Source: JBAXLO01 sp037134755 (GTDB lineage Bacteria > Bacteroidota > Bacteroidia > Bacteroidales > JACABE01). From it: a stretch of DNA of 25,608 nt. The notes under the pieces are model-generated. The model made no database searches, had not been told where the DNA came from, and saw only the letters and a list, made by a program, of their open reading frames with translations. This document shows positions 10,001-17,918 of the stretch, in pieces (position 1 is the first letter of the stretch; each line of letters opens with the position of its first letter). A program made the translations under genes and the position numbers. The stretch is taken from the NCBI GenBank assembly GCA_037134755.1, contig JBAXLO010000045.1, positions 1 to 25,608 of the forward strand. The letters are read 5' to 3'.

Positions 10001-10641
10001 GTTATTGTTCTAGATTGTTGATGATACTTGAAATCATAATTTTTAAATATTTTTTTCAAGAAATATATTGGACTTGGATTTATACGAAAAATACTAGCAA
10101 TACTTGAATCAATTTTAATAGGGAGATTGTTATTTTCAATAATTTGCTTTAATTTTTTAATGTTAGATATACTTAATTGAAGGTCTTTTTCATTATCAAT
10201 TTCAAATTTCAAATCACTTGATTTAAGTAAAGACATTAGTGTTTTGAAAGGTGTTATAATCTGTATTATTTTACCATCAATTAATGGTTCAGGATTAAAG
10301 TTAATATAATTTTCACTTGCATATATTTGCAGATCTTCTTTAACTTTATCTGAAATTTCTGATGTTATTTCAATAGACTGTGAAAAAAAAGGAGTACCAA
10401 AATCAAATTCAGATAAATTTAATTTATATGTATCACAGATTCGTTCTTTAAAAATATCTTTATAACAATTCTGATTTACTTTTAAAGTAAGTTTATCACT
10501 AGTTAATTTTAAAGAACTAGAATCAACCGAAATTGGCAATGCTCTATATTTTAAAATTTGTTCCTGTGCATTAGTATATAAACTCCATATTTCTTTCTGG
10601 TTGTTTACTTTTGCAGATTTTAATTGTAAAGGTATTTTCAT
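7087..10641 (-). CDS. Superfamily 1 helicase, Upf1/DNA2-like (AAA_11/AAA_12), with large unknown N-terminus
   Basis: This is a 1184-aa protein. The C-terminal half is an SF1 helicase: Walker A GPPGTGKS at 650-657, motif Ia-like LLTSETNLAVDNAI, Walker B QDESS with D845-E846, motif III VGDHRQLPPL around 869-876, motif V STVDRFQGME around 1083-1090, and motif VI NRLNVALSRARR from 1135. The GDxxQLPP and DRFQGxE motifs place it with the Upf1/SMUBP-2/DNA2-like group (COG1112) that unwinds or moves along RNA or DNA. Walker B has Ser in place of the more usual Ala (DEAS). The first ~640 residues match nothing I recognise. It is the first gene of the left operon and overlaps the next gene by 4 bp. Helicases of this type occur in phage-defence operons such as Mokosh, which supports but does not prove a sensor role. 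Confidence 0.88.
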   Translation of the reverse strand: MKIPLQLKSAKVNNQKEIWSLYTNAQEQILKYRALPISVDSSSLKLTSDKLTLKVNQNCYKDIFKERICDTYKLNLSEFDFGTPFFSQSIEITSEISDKVKEDLQIYASENYINFNPEPLIDGKIIQIITPFKTLMSLLKSSDLKFEIDNEKDLQLSISNIKKLKQIIENNNLPIKIDSSIASIFRINPSPIYFLKKIFKNYDFKYHQQSRTITTINGYIPEKYLQTLFNSFGLEIFGYKYTFIINENALKKYNAENSSFVLPSLIDGNTFVFSVNLSNTQERQVLEEKLLLGYDEEKHCYRLKYNRLNKFFTDYFGKENVSFHSEFVYKFNRDLYKDWCASIYDKVSDDFWSEIHSVLTLNGFSISEQSHTVGIDLDWEKSDLESKLKIISDLQIIDNTFHGDEHKCKVSLEFNNNSIFDVEKHLRESFPSIVTKYDNKQGVLKFRLFYKESSQLFKLHDLLKKELENLDKSIFSYEIDKADGSREKFLCEENTQLRVEDEENKIKALWGESFTVDNVELGVLFKTNYPILVFQINKDNFNLISSIIENKTINIVTPNLKGELDKIKRLKDTIELLTNSNKKLINPNIREFIFSSEKAKPIIDIDLHIDKTSELFKELELHQLNKLINNSQKTAIIKTLLAEDLAIIQGPPGTGKSTAIAEIIWQHIRRNPKERILLTSETNLAVDNAIDRIVNKKHNLVKPIRFGGESKLESEGKQFSLDILKMWVEGEIVKFDNENDENETGEQNIILENWIENIKNRSFKHCDIEKYPPDLQNKWDVVFSKNNKNIRQLLFINYLKNCNVIGATCSSIGELNSEGKWTGFYRTYMDIFGKCPIKFSTVIQDESSKATPSELALPLVFGEKSIIVGDHRQLPPLIDREDFLNTLDYLKNQTKNNTEKRSLTNLIKSVRDNIQALETSHFERLFTSIDDSLKSSFNLQYRMHPDINEVIKQFYVQDKGLDCGLINPIDLGVNDFNMNNPSSRYHGINIDGLITPDNHTIWIDVDSPELLEGTSRVNFGEIEAIRWVLSEFNKSESFNHYQNFWQLSEDKRIGLISFYGKQLKYLKTIRNDFRNIPIRISTVDRFQGMERNIIIVSMVRSNKIALEKNQKADYTIYPDLGYTKQTSLGFAELPNRLNVALSRARRLLIIVGNSQLFTSKPIYRKVFESIMNNPNGRIIKFPHI

Positions 10642-10884
10642 TTAAAATATATTATTAGCTTATGCAAAAAAATGTTAAATTATATCATATAATTTGAATT
10701 TAATAAAGAGAGATATTTTAATAAAACAGCTAGTAATTTTTATTAACATCCTCTTTTATAAACACCTATCTGTTATATAATCAATATACTTTTCATTACC
10801 ATGGTATAATTTTCTTTTTAAATTGACTATTAATTCTTGGTAACTAGGTGAATGGAACATAATATTATCTTTTTAGTAATTGCT
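10642..10884. other. Intergenic region upstream of the helicase operon
   Basis: This 243-bp AT-rich gap separates hsdR from the helicase gene and should hold the promoter for the left operon. I see no clear TAnnTTTG match on the minus strand. A 10-bp palindrome (TACCATGGTA, 10797-10806) and one short reading frame (10756-10860) are the only structures I can point to. No hairpin with a T-run marks the end of hsdR. Confidence 0.4.
10756..10860 (-). CDS. Possible 34-aa small protein or gene remnant
   Basis: A short frame starts at ATG 10860, 24 bp after the hsdR stop, and ends at TAA 10756-10758. It encodes 34 residues beginning MFHSPSYQELIVNLKRK, with an amphipathic, mixed-charge pattern and the ending DYITDRCL. 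It has a more protein-like composition than random AT-rich sequence. No family is recognised. It may be a small operon member, a remnant of a degraded gene or chance. Confidence 0.25.
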   Translation of the reverse strand: MFHSPSYQELIVNLKRKLYHGNEKYIDYITDRCL

Positions 10885-13872
10885 TTAAACTTCCACCTCA
10901 TTCAATTTAGAATATACGCTCTTCATCAATAAGTCTTTTACTATTCCTCCAAAAGCTTTATTCTCCAATATTTTTACAAATATCTCCTGGTTCTGATCCA
11001 TACGTTCGATTAGTTTAGTTAAGAATAAATCTTCAAAAGCATACTTGAAAGTGTCAATTTTATTTGCTTTTGCTTGTGATTTCAAAGTATCATCTAATAA
11101 TAAATCGGCTTCCATCTGATCAAAGAAGAGCCTGTCAGCTTCAGTGAAATCAGTTCCAAATCTATCATTTAGAACTTCAATAATTTTAGACAATGGTGCT
11201 TTTTCATTTTTCCCTCTTTTAATACCTGCTTCTGTTACACCTTCCAATTCACCATCTTCTTTTTCTAATTCTATTGTACCTTCTTTTATTTTCTCTAACC
11301 TATAATACTCCATTGCCAATTCATCGGTTAACTGTAACCTTTCTGACATATCTCTTTTAGGGAGTTTTGTTTGCAGTAATTTTGCATAGGCATAAAACTT
11401 TTCAAAGTCCGAATCGCTAAAAGGCATTATTTGTGAAAGAAAAGAATATAGATTACACCATGTTCTTAAACCTTTCTTAAACTCATCTTGTTCTTCCTCT
11501 TTTTCAATTGACTTATATCTATCAACAGCAGGGCTGATTATAGCATATAACGCTGATTGGTCTTTTACTTTTAATAGCTTGTAAGGTTTGAAATAGATAT
11601 TTGCAAAAGCTTCTATTTCTGATTGCCAATAAATCTTTTTCTTATCTAAAATATTCTTTAAATCATAAAGGTGATTTGGGTCAGGATTCTCTGACAATGT
11701 TGTTTTTTGATAATAAGGTTGAAACGAATTAAGAATTGTTTCTCTATCGTTAGCAAAATCCAGAATAAATGTATCTTCTTTACCAGGATACATGCGATTC
11801 AATCTAGAAAGTGTTTGAACTGCTTTTACACCCGATAAAATCTTATCAACATACATGGTATGTAATAAAGGTTGATCAAATCCGGTCTGATATTTTTCAG
11901 CAACTATTAAGATTTTATAATCATCCTGATTAAATATTCTTGCTAATTCTTTTTCTCCATAACCTGTTAATTCAGGTTCAGAAATACCGTTAGGAAAATC
12001 ATCATCAATTACTTTACCAGAGAATGCTACTAAAATTTTTATATCAGTATAATTATTTGCTTTAATGTAGTTTGTGAATTCGATAAAATAACGTTTTGCG
12101 TGTAAGCGAGAACCGGTTACTACCATAGCTTTTGCTTTGCCTCCTATTTTTTTGCAAACAATCTGACGAAAATGCTCAATAATTACTTCCGTTTTCTGTG
12201 CTAACTCATGTGGATGTAGCGAAACAAAACGTCCAATTGCCTGAGCTGCTTTCTTCTTGTTTAATTCAGGATCATCTTTTATTGCTTTCGTGAGCTTATA
12301 ATAACGTTCGTATGTTGTGTAATTATCTAAAACATCAAGTATGAATTTTTCTTCAATAGCTTGTCGCATAGAATATAAGTGGAAGGGTTCAGGAGTGCCA
12401 TTTAAGCCCGTTTTACCAAATACTCCCAATGTTTTAGGTTTTGGGGTTGCTGTAAAAGCAAAAAATGAAATATTCTGCTGATGTCCTCTCGATCTTAATG
12501 ATTTCTCAACTTCAGCATTTATTTCATCTTCTAAGTCATAATCTTCTACATCAGTTTTTGCAGCTTCATCAAGTGTTTTAACTGCTAAAACTTCCTTCAT
12601 TTTTTTACTGGCTTCACCTCCCTGTGAACTATGTGCTTCATCAATTATTACAGCATATTTCCGATCTGGTATATCTACTACTTTCCCAATTACAAAAGGA
12701 AATTTCTGAAGTGTTGTAATTATTATATGCGTGCCTGCAATTATAGCATCAGCTAATTGGGTACTATCTTTATCAATTTTTTCAACAACACCTGTTTTAT
12801 GTTCAAATTGATAAATAGTATCTTGTAATTGTTGATCAAGAATTCTGCGATCTGTAATTACTATTACACTATTAAAAACACGTTCGTCATTATTATTGTG
12901 AAGACTTGATAAATGATAAGCCAACCAAGCTATAGTATTACTTTTACCTGATCCAGCAGAATGTTGAATCAAATAATTTTTACCTGCTCCAGTTACTTTT
13001 GCATCAGATATTATTTCACGTACTGCGTCTAACTGGTGATAACGGGGGAAAATAAGTTTTTCTTTTTTACGCGTTTGTCCTTCAAATTCATATTCCTCAA
13101 CCTGTAAGTGCACATAACGATTTAGTATATCCATCAAGCTATCTTTCTCAAATATAATTTCCCATAAGTAAGAGGTTTTATAACCATCAGGATTTATTGG
13201 ATTCCCTTTCCCTTTATTATCTCCTTTATTAAATGGGAGCCAATATGTACGGTCACCATCTATTTTAGTAGCCATATACACTTCATCAGGATCAACAGCA
13301 AAATGAACCAATGCGCGCTTCTTAAATGCAAATAGCAATTCTTTACTATCACGCGTGAAAGTATACTGTTTTTTAGCATTCTCAACTGTTTGTCCGGTAA
13401 AATGGTTTTTAAGTTCAATTGTTGTTATTGGTAAACCGTTTAAACTTAGAACCAAATCAATAGAATATTTATTTTTACTGCTGAAATAAACCTGACGATA
13501 TACTTTGAGATTGTTTTTATTATATAATTTAATAGTCTCTTCATTCAAACCAGTTTCAGGTTTAAAGAACGCCATTCTAAATTTAACACCATAATCAGTA
13601 AACCCATTGCGAATTACATCCAAACACCCTCTCAACTCTAATTCTTTAAAGAGTCTTTGTATTACTCTGTTATCAGCATCAGCACCATGTACTGCTGTAA
13701 TCTTTTCCCAAGCTTTGGGCTGAGTATTCTGTAAAAAGGCAATTACTTCATATTTAAACATCCCAAGTTCAGGACTGTAATCAGGTGCATTCCCTGCTGT
13801 ATAACCGCCATTTTCAATTAATGATTCTACAATAGCAGATTCAAATACCATTTCAGATGTAATATTGTTCAT
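10885..13872 (-). CDS. hsdR: Type I restriction enzyme, R subunit (HsdR)
   Basis: This 995-aa protein is the motor and nuclease subunit that, with HsdM and HsdS, translocates and cuts unmodified DNA. The N-terminal PD-(D/E)xK nuclease is visible as D139 in SIDLVLSLNG and E153-x-K155 in TTIELKN. The SF2 motor shows Walker A HSAGSGKSNT (304-313), DEAH at 411-414 in VIIDEAHSSQGG, FTATPKPKTLG, and a late motif YQTGFDQPLLHTMYVDK followed by QTLSRLNR. Length is normal for the family. Its ATG shares one base with the stop of the preceding proteasome-like gene (TAATG), so the two are translationally coupled. All catalytic motifs are present and no frameshift is seen, so it should be active. Confidence 0.96.
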   Translation of the reverse strand: MNNITSEMVFESAIVESLIENGGYTAGNAPDYSPELGMFKYEVIAFLQNTQPKAWEKITAVHGADADNRVIQRLFKELELRGCLDVIRNGFTDYGVKFRMAFFKPETGLNEETIKLYNKNNLKVYRQVYFSSKNKYSIDLVLSLNGLPITTIELKNHFTGQTVENAKKQYTFTRDSKELLFAFKKRALVHFAVDPDEVYMATKIDGDRTYWLPFNKGDNKGKGNPINPDGYKTSYLWEIIFEKDSLMDILNRYVHLQVEEYEFEGQTRKKEKLIFPRYHQLDAVREIISDAKVTGAGKNYLIQHSAGSGKSNTIAWLAYHLSSLHNNNDERVFNSVIVITDRRILDQQLQDTIYQFEHKTGVVEKIDKDSTQLADAIIAGTHIIITTLQKFPFVIGKVVDIPDRKYAVIIDEAHSSQGGEASKKMKEVLAVKTLDEAAKTDVEDYDLEDEINAEVEKSLRSRGHQQNISFFAFTATPKPKTLGVFGKTGLNGTPEPFHLYSMRQAIEEKFILDVLDNYTTYERYYKLTKAIKDDPELNKKKAAQAIGRFVSLHPHELAQKTEVIIEHFRQIVCKKIGGKAKAMVVTGSRLHAKRYFIEFTNYIKANNYTDIKILVAFSGKVIDDDFPNGISEPELTGYGEKELARIFNQDDYKILIVAEKYQTGFDQPLLHTMYVDKILSGVKAVQTLSRLNRMYPGKEDTFILDFANDRETILNSFQPYYQKTTLSENPDPNHLYDLKNILDKKKIYWQSEIEAFANIYFKPYKLLKVKDQSALYAIISPAVDRYKSIEKEEEQDEFKKGLRTWCNLYSFLSQIMPFSDSDFEKFYAYAKLLQTKLPKRDMSERLQLTDELAMEYYRLEKIKEGTIELEKEDGELEGVTEAGIKRGKNEKAPLSKIIEVLNDRFGTDFTEADRLFFDQMEADLLLDDTLKSQAKANKIDTFKYAFEDLFLTKLIERMDQNQEIFVKILENKAFGGIVKDLLMKSVYSKLNEVEV

Positions 13873-14867
13873 TATATCTCCTCCTCGTTTTTATCTGTTA
13901 CTTTAATAAATTCAGAATATGTAACTTCCTGCAGTACTGTCTTTAAAATATGTCTATCCTTTTCAGAAACATTATCTTTTAAAATTCCATCAGGATAGCA
14001 TTCATTAATTAAATCATTGAACATTCCAAAATTATAATCCATTAATCCGGTCAACCTTTGAGGAACTTCTAAATCCATTAACTCACAAGTATCAGGATTG
14101 AAAAATTTTATTTTAGGTTTATTAAAATCATTATATTCACGACCTTGAAAGAATGGCTTACCAACACTTGAAGGCCAAAGTATACCAAAAAATTCAGATC
14201 GTCCAGACTTGTATACTTTAGCTATTTGTAAACTACCTCCTACCTCTCGAATAGATTTTTCTAATGCAATATCTCTTAAAATAGATAAGGGTTCCATATT
14301 TAACTTTGAATCGTATCTTTCTTCTTCCATTAAAAGGTTTTTAAACCGATCTTTAGCTTCTTTTTCTATTTCTTCTTTAGGATCACCCAAAAATGTATAA
14401 AAGCGTGTTTTTGAATCATCTTTTGTGAGTTCTTCAAATAAAAATCCATCAGCTTCACTTGAATAATATAAATACCAAATTCTAAAACAGTTTGATTGCC
14501 AACACCAACCACCAAAGAGAAACTTTGCACCACTTCTTAATTCATGAATATCTTCTCCCTTAATTTCAGAAACTATAGTTTTAATAAGGTTTGTAAACAA
14601 ATCCGAAATATAATTAAGCACTTCAGTTATATCAGTTTCAGGTTTTTTTAAATATATATTAAATTTGATTGAAGAAATTAAATTAAGTATTAAAGGATAA
14701 GCACGAAATGTACTCCCTGCAAAACATAATAAACAATCCTTGCGAGGTAATTCAAATAATTTAATACCATTATCCCATTTTTCACCACCAGTTAAAGTAC
14801 TATCGGTAGCAAAAACTAATTCTTCTGTATTGTTTACTTGCCTAATCCATGCTGTACAAAGTGTCAT
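13872..14867 (-). CDS. Proteasome/HslV-like Ntn-hydrolase-fold protein in the type I RM operon
   Basis: This 331-aa protein resembles the beta-subunit fold of proteasome and HslV. It starts Met-Thr, so removal of Met would leave an N-terminal Thr. The start is fixed: a TGA stop lies two codons upstream. D22 in FATDSTLTGG and K36 in WDNGIKLFEL sit where the catalytic Asp17 and Lys33 lie in proteasomes; CFAGSTFRAYPLI (48-60) resembles the HslV GFAGGTADAF segment; LFGGWCWQSNCFRIWYL and FYTFLGD follow as the next strand and turn; ALEKSIREVGGSLQIAKVYK (201-220) resembles the late helix and SGG strand. The usual GSGS and D-x-x-S residues are not conserved, so activity is uncertain. About 100 C-terminal residues are extra. 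It is coupled to hsdR by a TAATG overlap. The fold call is my pattern match, not a database result. Confidence 0.6.
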   Translation of the reverse strand: MTLCTAWIRQVNNTEELVFATDSTLTGGEKWDNGIKLFELPRKDCLLCFAGSTFRAYPLILNLISSIKFNIYLKKPETDITEVLNYISDLFTNLIKTIVSEIKGEDIHELRSGAKFLFGGWCWQSNCFRIWYLYYSSEADGFLFEELTKDDSKTRFYTFLGDPKEEIEKEAKDRFKNLLMEEERYDSKLNMEPLSILRDIALEKSIREVGGSLQIAKVYKSGRSEFFGILWPSSVGKPFFQGREYNDFNKPKIKFFNPDTCELMDLEVPQRLTGLMDYNFGMFNDLINECYPDGILKDNVSEKDRHILKTVLQEVTYSEFIKVTDKNEEEI

Positions 14868-15041
14868 AACTCAATATTATTTAATTAAACTAACTTTCTA
14901 TTATGCTAACTCATTAATTAAAGTAATGAGAACTAACTGATAAAATTTTATTTATTATATTTTTTCAATCACTCTTTTTATCTTTATTGAAAATTAAAAA
15001 AGAACATAATACAGATAATCAGAAACTTGATAGTGTCTTTT
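14868..15041. promoter_or_regulatory. 174-bp gap with an inverted repeat upstream of the proteasome-like gene
   Basis: This is the only sizeable gap inside the RM locus. It contains the inverted repeat CTCATTA (14910-14916) and TAATGAG (14924-14930) with a 7-bp spacer, 43-63 bp before the Met codon at 14867. This could be an operator or a leader hairpin. No clear Bacteroidota promoter match is visible. The gap suggests the proteasome-like gene and hsdR can be transcribed separately from hsdM and hsdS. Confidence 0.35.
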
Positions 15042-16697
15042 TTATTTTTCTTTTTCATTTCTTTTTTTTTCTGCCAAACTATATGACCGATAAGTTTTAG
15101 AGCCTTTACCTATAACTCGCCCTTGTTCTACCAAGCCGTAAATTATCTTTTGTAATTCCTTTTTTGGAATATCAGCGATTCTTTTTTGAATATTACCTAT
15201 TGATGAATTAGGATAATTTTGAAAATCAGTTAATATTAGTTGTTCAAGCACATAAGGCTCTAAAGTTTTTAAAGTTGGTTTTATATTCAACTTTGAATCT
15301 GAAAGCAACTTTGGATTAATAATAAAAGCATTACCTTTACCTTTTCCATGAGTTAGAAGTATATTTTTTTCAACTAATTTAATATACCAACTTCTTAATC
15401 TATTTTCTTCAGGAAGTTGAAGAATTTTAGTAAGTTCAGTTGATAAAATCTTTTGATGTCTTGCCACAACTCCAACAACTATTTTTTCTCGTTGTGTTAA
15501 CTGAAAATGCTGTGTAATATAATCAGTTAGTCTAAGAGCTTCAATATCCACAATCTTAGATTCAAGAAAAACAGCAACTTTATTAAAATCAGATTCAATT
15601 ACAGGAAATGGTTTTGCATCAGCACTTAATTTCTCATAAATAAGATCATAACCAGAGCCTTCTCCTTCCATTAGTTTAAGATCATGAAGTAATTTTATTA
15701 GATGAGGATTCCGTCTGTGTTTTTCATGAAGTATATTTTCACTTGTTATGCCAAGTGGTAAACTTCCGGGACTTGAAATTCTCAAACTGTTGGGATAAAC
15801 CTCAATTGAAATATCAGCAGAAATTAAATATGATTTATGAGCAAATGCGTTTATCAGTAACTCTCTTATAACTTCTTTGGGATAATGTCTAACTTGATTT
15901 CTAAATAATCCATCTGGGAATTCATAACTATAATTAAGTTCTACAGCTTCTTTTTCGATAGCATATAATAGTTCCATTGGATTTAAAGTATAATCATCCC
16001 AATTATATTTTCTTGTTTTTTGTTCTAAAAAATCATAAACAATATATTGAACTGTAATAGGATAAGATAATCTAGAACGTTGTTGGGCAGTACCAATCCA
16101 TAATACCCCCAAATTTGTCAATTGGTGATTATTAATTAAATTATAATGTTCCAAAATTTCAATTTCACTCTTTTCCTTCACACTATCCTTAACTCTGTCA
16201 GACTGACGTATATCATGTATTAATTTCTCAATATTACCTGAAGGAATAGAATCTAACGAGATATTACGTGATACTAACTCCCATTGAAAAGCATCTTTTT
16301 CAGCAACTATACGTTGTAAATCTTCACCCCGAACAGGTTCACACTTATCTGCAATTCGTATATATATTTTACCATCGGATGTTGTAGCAACTACTTTTTG
16401 AGATGGATAAACTATTATTTCAAAATACTCACCACCATTTTGATGTGTTAAAATGAGAGAAGAAGATAAAGCAACAGAAAAAGTAAATCCTCTAAGTTTT
16501 TCTAAGGTAATGTTTATTATTTTTTGTTCTATTCTTTGTTCTTTTGGAGGTTCATGTAATTTATCGTCAATCCCTATTAAGATAACACCCCCTTGAGCAT
16601 TAGCTAGACAAACACAAGTTTTAGCTAATTCTTTAAAACCCTTATCCCCGGTTTGAATCTTTTGTAAACTTTTATATTCTTTATTTTGTGTTTCCAT
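15042..16697 (-). CDS. AlbA_2 domain plus GHKL-like ATPase (Schlafen-AlbA/RecG-like putative regulator)
   Basis: This 551-aa protein has an N-terminal AlbA_2 (Schlafen-like, divergent AAA_4) domain: E7-x-K9 at the start, then ELAKTCVCLANAQGGVILIGI (23-43). It is followed by a HATPase_c_4-type region with an N-box RELLINAFAHKSY (278-290), SLRISSPGSLP and GEGSGYDLIYEKL (345-357). The C-terminus (about 390-540) carries helices and wings like winged-helix domains, including LPEENRLRSWYIKLVEKNIL and IIYGLVEQGRVIGKG. Such proteins are often labelled ATP-binding or RecG-related and are frequent between type I RM genes in Bacteroidota. A nucleic-acid-binding regulatory or nuclease role is possible but unproven. 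It begins 3 bp after the hsdS stop, so it is part of the same transcript. Confidence 0.8.
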   Translation of the reverse strand: METQNKEYKSLQKIQTGDKGFKELAKTCVCLANAQGGVILIGIDDKLHEPPKEQRIEQKIINITLEKLRGFTFSVALSSSLILTHQNGGEYFEIIVYPSQKVVATTSDGKIYIRIADKCEPVRGEDLQRIVAEKDAFQWELVSRNISLDSIPSGNIEKLIHDIRQSDRVKDSVKEKSEIEILEHYNLINNHQLTNLGVLWIGTAQQRSRLSYPITVQYIVYDFLEQKTRKYNWDDYTLNPMELLYAIEKEAVELNYSYEFPDGLFRNQVRHYPKEVIRELLINAFAHKSYLISADISIEVYPNSLRISSPGSLPLGITSENILHEKHRRNPHLIKLLHDLKLMEGEGSGYDLIYEKLSADAKPFPVIESDFNKVAVFLESKIVDIEALRLTDYITQHFQLTQREKIVVGVVARHQKILSTELTKILQLPEENRLRSWYIKLVEKNILLTHGKGKGNAFIINPKLLSDSKLNIKPTLKTLEPYVLEQLILTDFQNYPNSSIGNIQKRIADIPKKELQKIIYGLVEQGRVIGKGSKTYRSYSLAEKKRNEKEK

Positions 16698-16700
16698 AGT

Positions 16701-17918
16701 TTAAATACTAACTTTAATTTTCCCTGTTACAACGTCACTTATCAAAGTAATGCGATACTCCAGAAATAGTTCTATTTGTTTCTTGTATTTCTCTATTATT
16801 AAATCAATACGGTTACATTCTTGCTCTATAAAAAAAACAATAGTTTCTTGTTCTTCTAATTTTGGGAATGCAAAATATAAATCAGACATAAAATCCCATC
16901 CAACACGTGGCATTTTTGCTCCAAAAGTTGATCCATTTGCAACATTAGTAAATGATGTTGAGAGTAAACGATACTTTAAGAAATTTGAATTATAATTTTT
17001 CAACAGTTTCAATACAAAAAAATCTCCTACAGCAGAACCTTCGAATTCAGAAACCCATACTTTCGCTAGATATGGTCTTAATTTACCATATAAAATATAG
17101 CCAATATTAAAATGAATTCCATCTCCTTCAAATACTGAATTAGATTTAATATATTTTCCTGTTTTGCTTTCAATATTTTCTAAAGCTATTTTTATTTCTT
17201 CACCATCTGATTTCTCTGTTATTAAAGTGACTATATATTTCAACTTCTTCACGTCCCAATGTTTCGGTACATCCCCAAGCCATTCAACACCACTTGGTTT
17301 TAGTTTCACATCAGGGTTTATTCCTTTTGTTACAGCTTTATTAATTACGGCTTGCTTTTCCTCTTTGTAAAGTGTAATAAGTTTTTGTTTATTGGCTATT
17401 ATTTTATCTATTACTGATGTTTTAGAATCAAGGAATGAGGCAATGGAGGTTTGTTCTTCAGTTGGAGGAATAATAAATGGAATTTTAGCCATCATGTTAT
17501 TCATCAATTTTGGATTTATATCCAAACGAACAGAATATCTTGTCCCTAAATTAAGGAAGTAAGGAAGGAATCTTAAATCTATCTGATTCCAGTTTTTTGG
17601 TTGAATAGTACCGCAAACATTAGTACAATTAAATTTCCCTTCCCTATGAAATACAGTACCTGCATTTGCACCGTCAGTAGTCCATGTAACATATTCGCCT
17701 TCAAAGTCAAAAGTATTTAGATAGCCCATTACACCATTATTCTCAGTTTGGGAACTGTAAACTGGATATTCTCCTTCATTTTCTCCAATCTCAATATTAC
17801 TTATAACTCTCCCTCTTCCAATATTAGTAACTCTACCAACTGTTGCCAAATTCCAATGTTCAGGAATTTCACCTATCCATTCAATACCCGAAGGTTTATA
17901 TTTTTCGTATTTCTCCAT
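16701..17918 (-). CDS. hsdS: Type I restriction enzyme, specificity subunit (HsdS)
   Basis: This 405-aa protein recognises the bipartite DNA target for the RM complex. It has the usual two target-recognition halves: TRD1 begins YKPSGIEWIGEIPEHW (7-22) and TRD2 begins LKPSGVEWLGDVPKHW (206-221). Each is followed by a conserved helical spacer, IPPTEEQTSIASFLDSKTS (150-168) plus a lysine-rich coiled coil, and LEEQETIVFFIEQE near the C-terminus. Length and layout are those of a complete HsdS. Its start shares one base with the hsdM stop. I see no second partial hsdS and no invertase nearby, so there is no sign of specificity shuffling here. Confidence 0.95.
   Translation of the reverse strand: MEKYEKYKPSGIEWIGEIPEHWNLATVGRVTNIGRGRVISNIEIGENEGEYPVYSSQTENNGVMGYLNTFDFEGEYVTWTTDGANAGTVFHREGKFNCTNVCGTIQPKNWNQIDLRFLPYFLNLGTRYSVRLDINPKLMNNMMAKIPFIIPPTEEQTSIASFLDSKTSVIDKIIANKQKLITLYKEEKQAVINKAVTKGINPDVKLKPSGVEWLGDVPKHWDVKKLKYIVTLITEKSDGEEIKIALENIESKTGKYIKSNSVFEGDGIHFNIGYILYGKLRPYLAKVWVSEFEGSAVGDFFVLKLLKNYNSNFLKYRLLSTSFTNVANGSTFGAKMPRVGWDFMSDLYFAFPKLEEQETIVFFIEQECNRIDLIIEKYKKQIELFLEYRITLISDVVTGKIKVSI

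Noticed and set aside
7087..10641. Identification of the left operon as a Mokosh system
   Set aside because: The helicase type fits, but there is no phospholipase-D nuclease domain in the helicase or its neighbours; the effector is DarT-like instead.
16701..17918. Invertible hsdS specificity switching
   Set aside because: Only one complete hsdS is present, with no second partial copy, inverted repeats or recombinase in the window.
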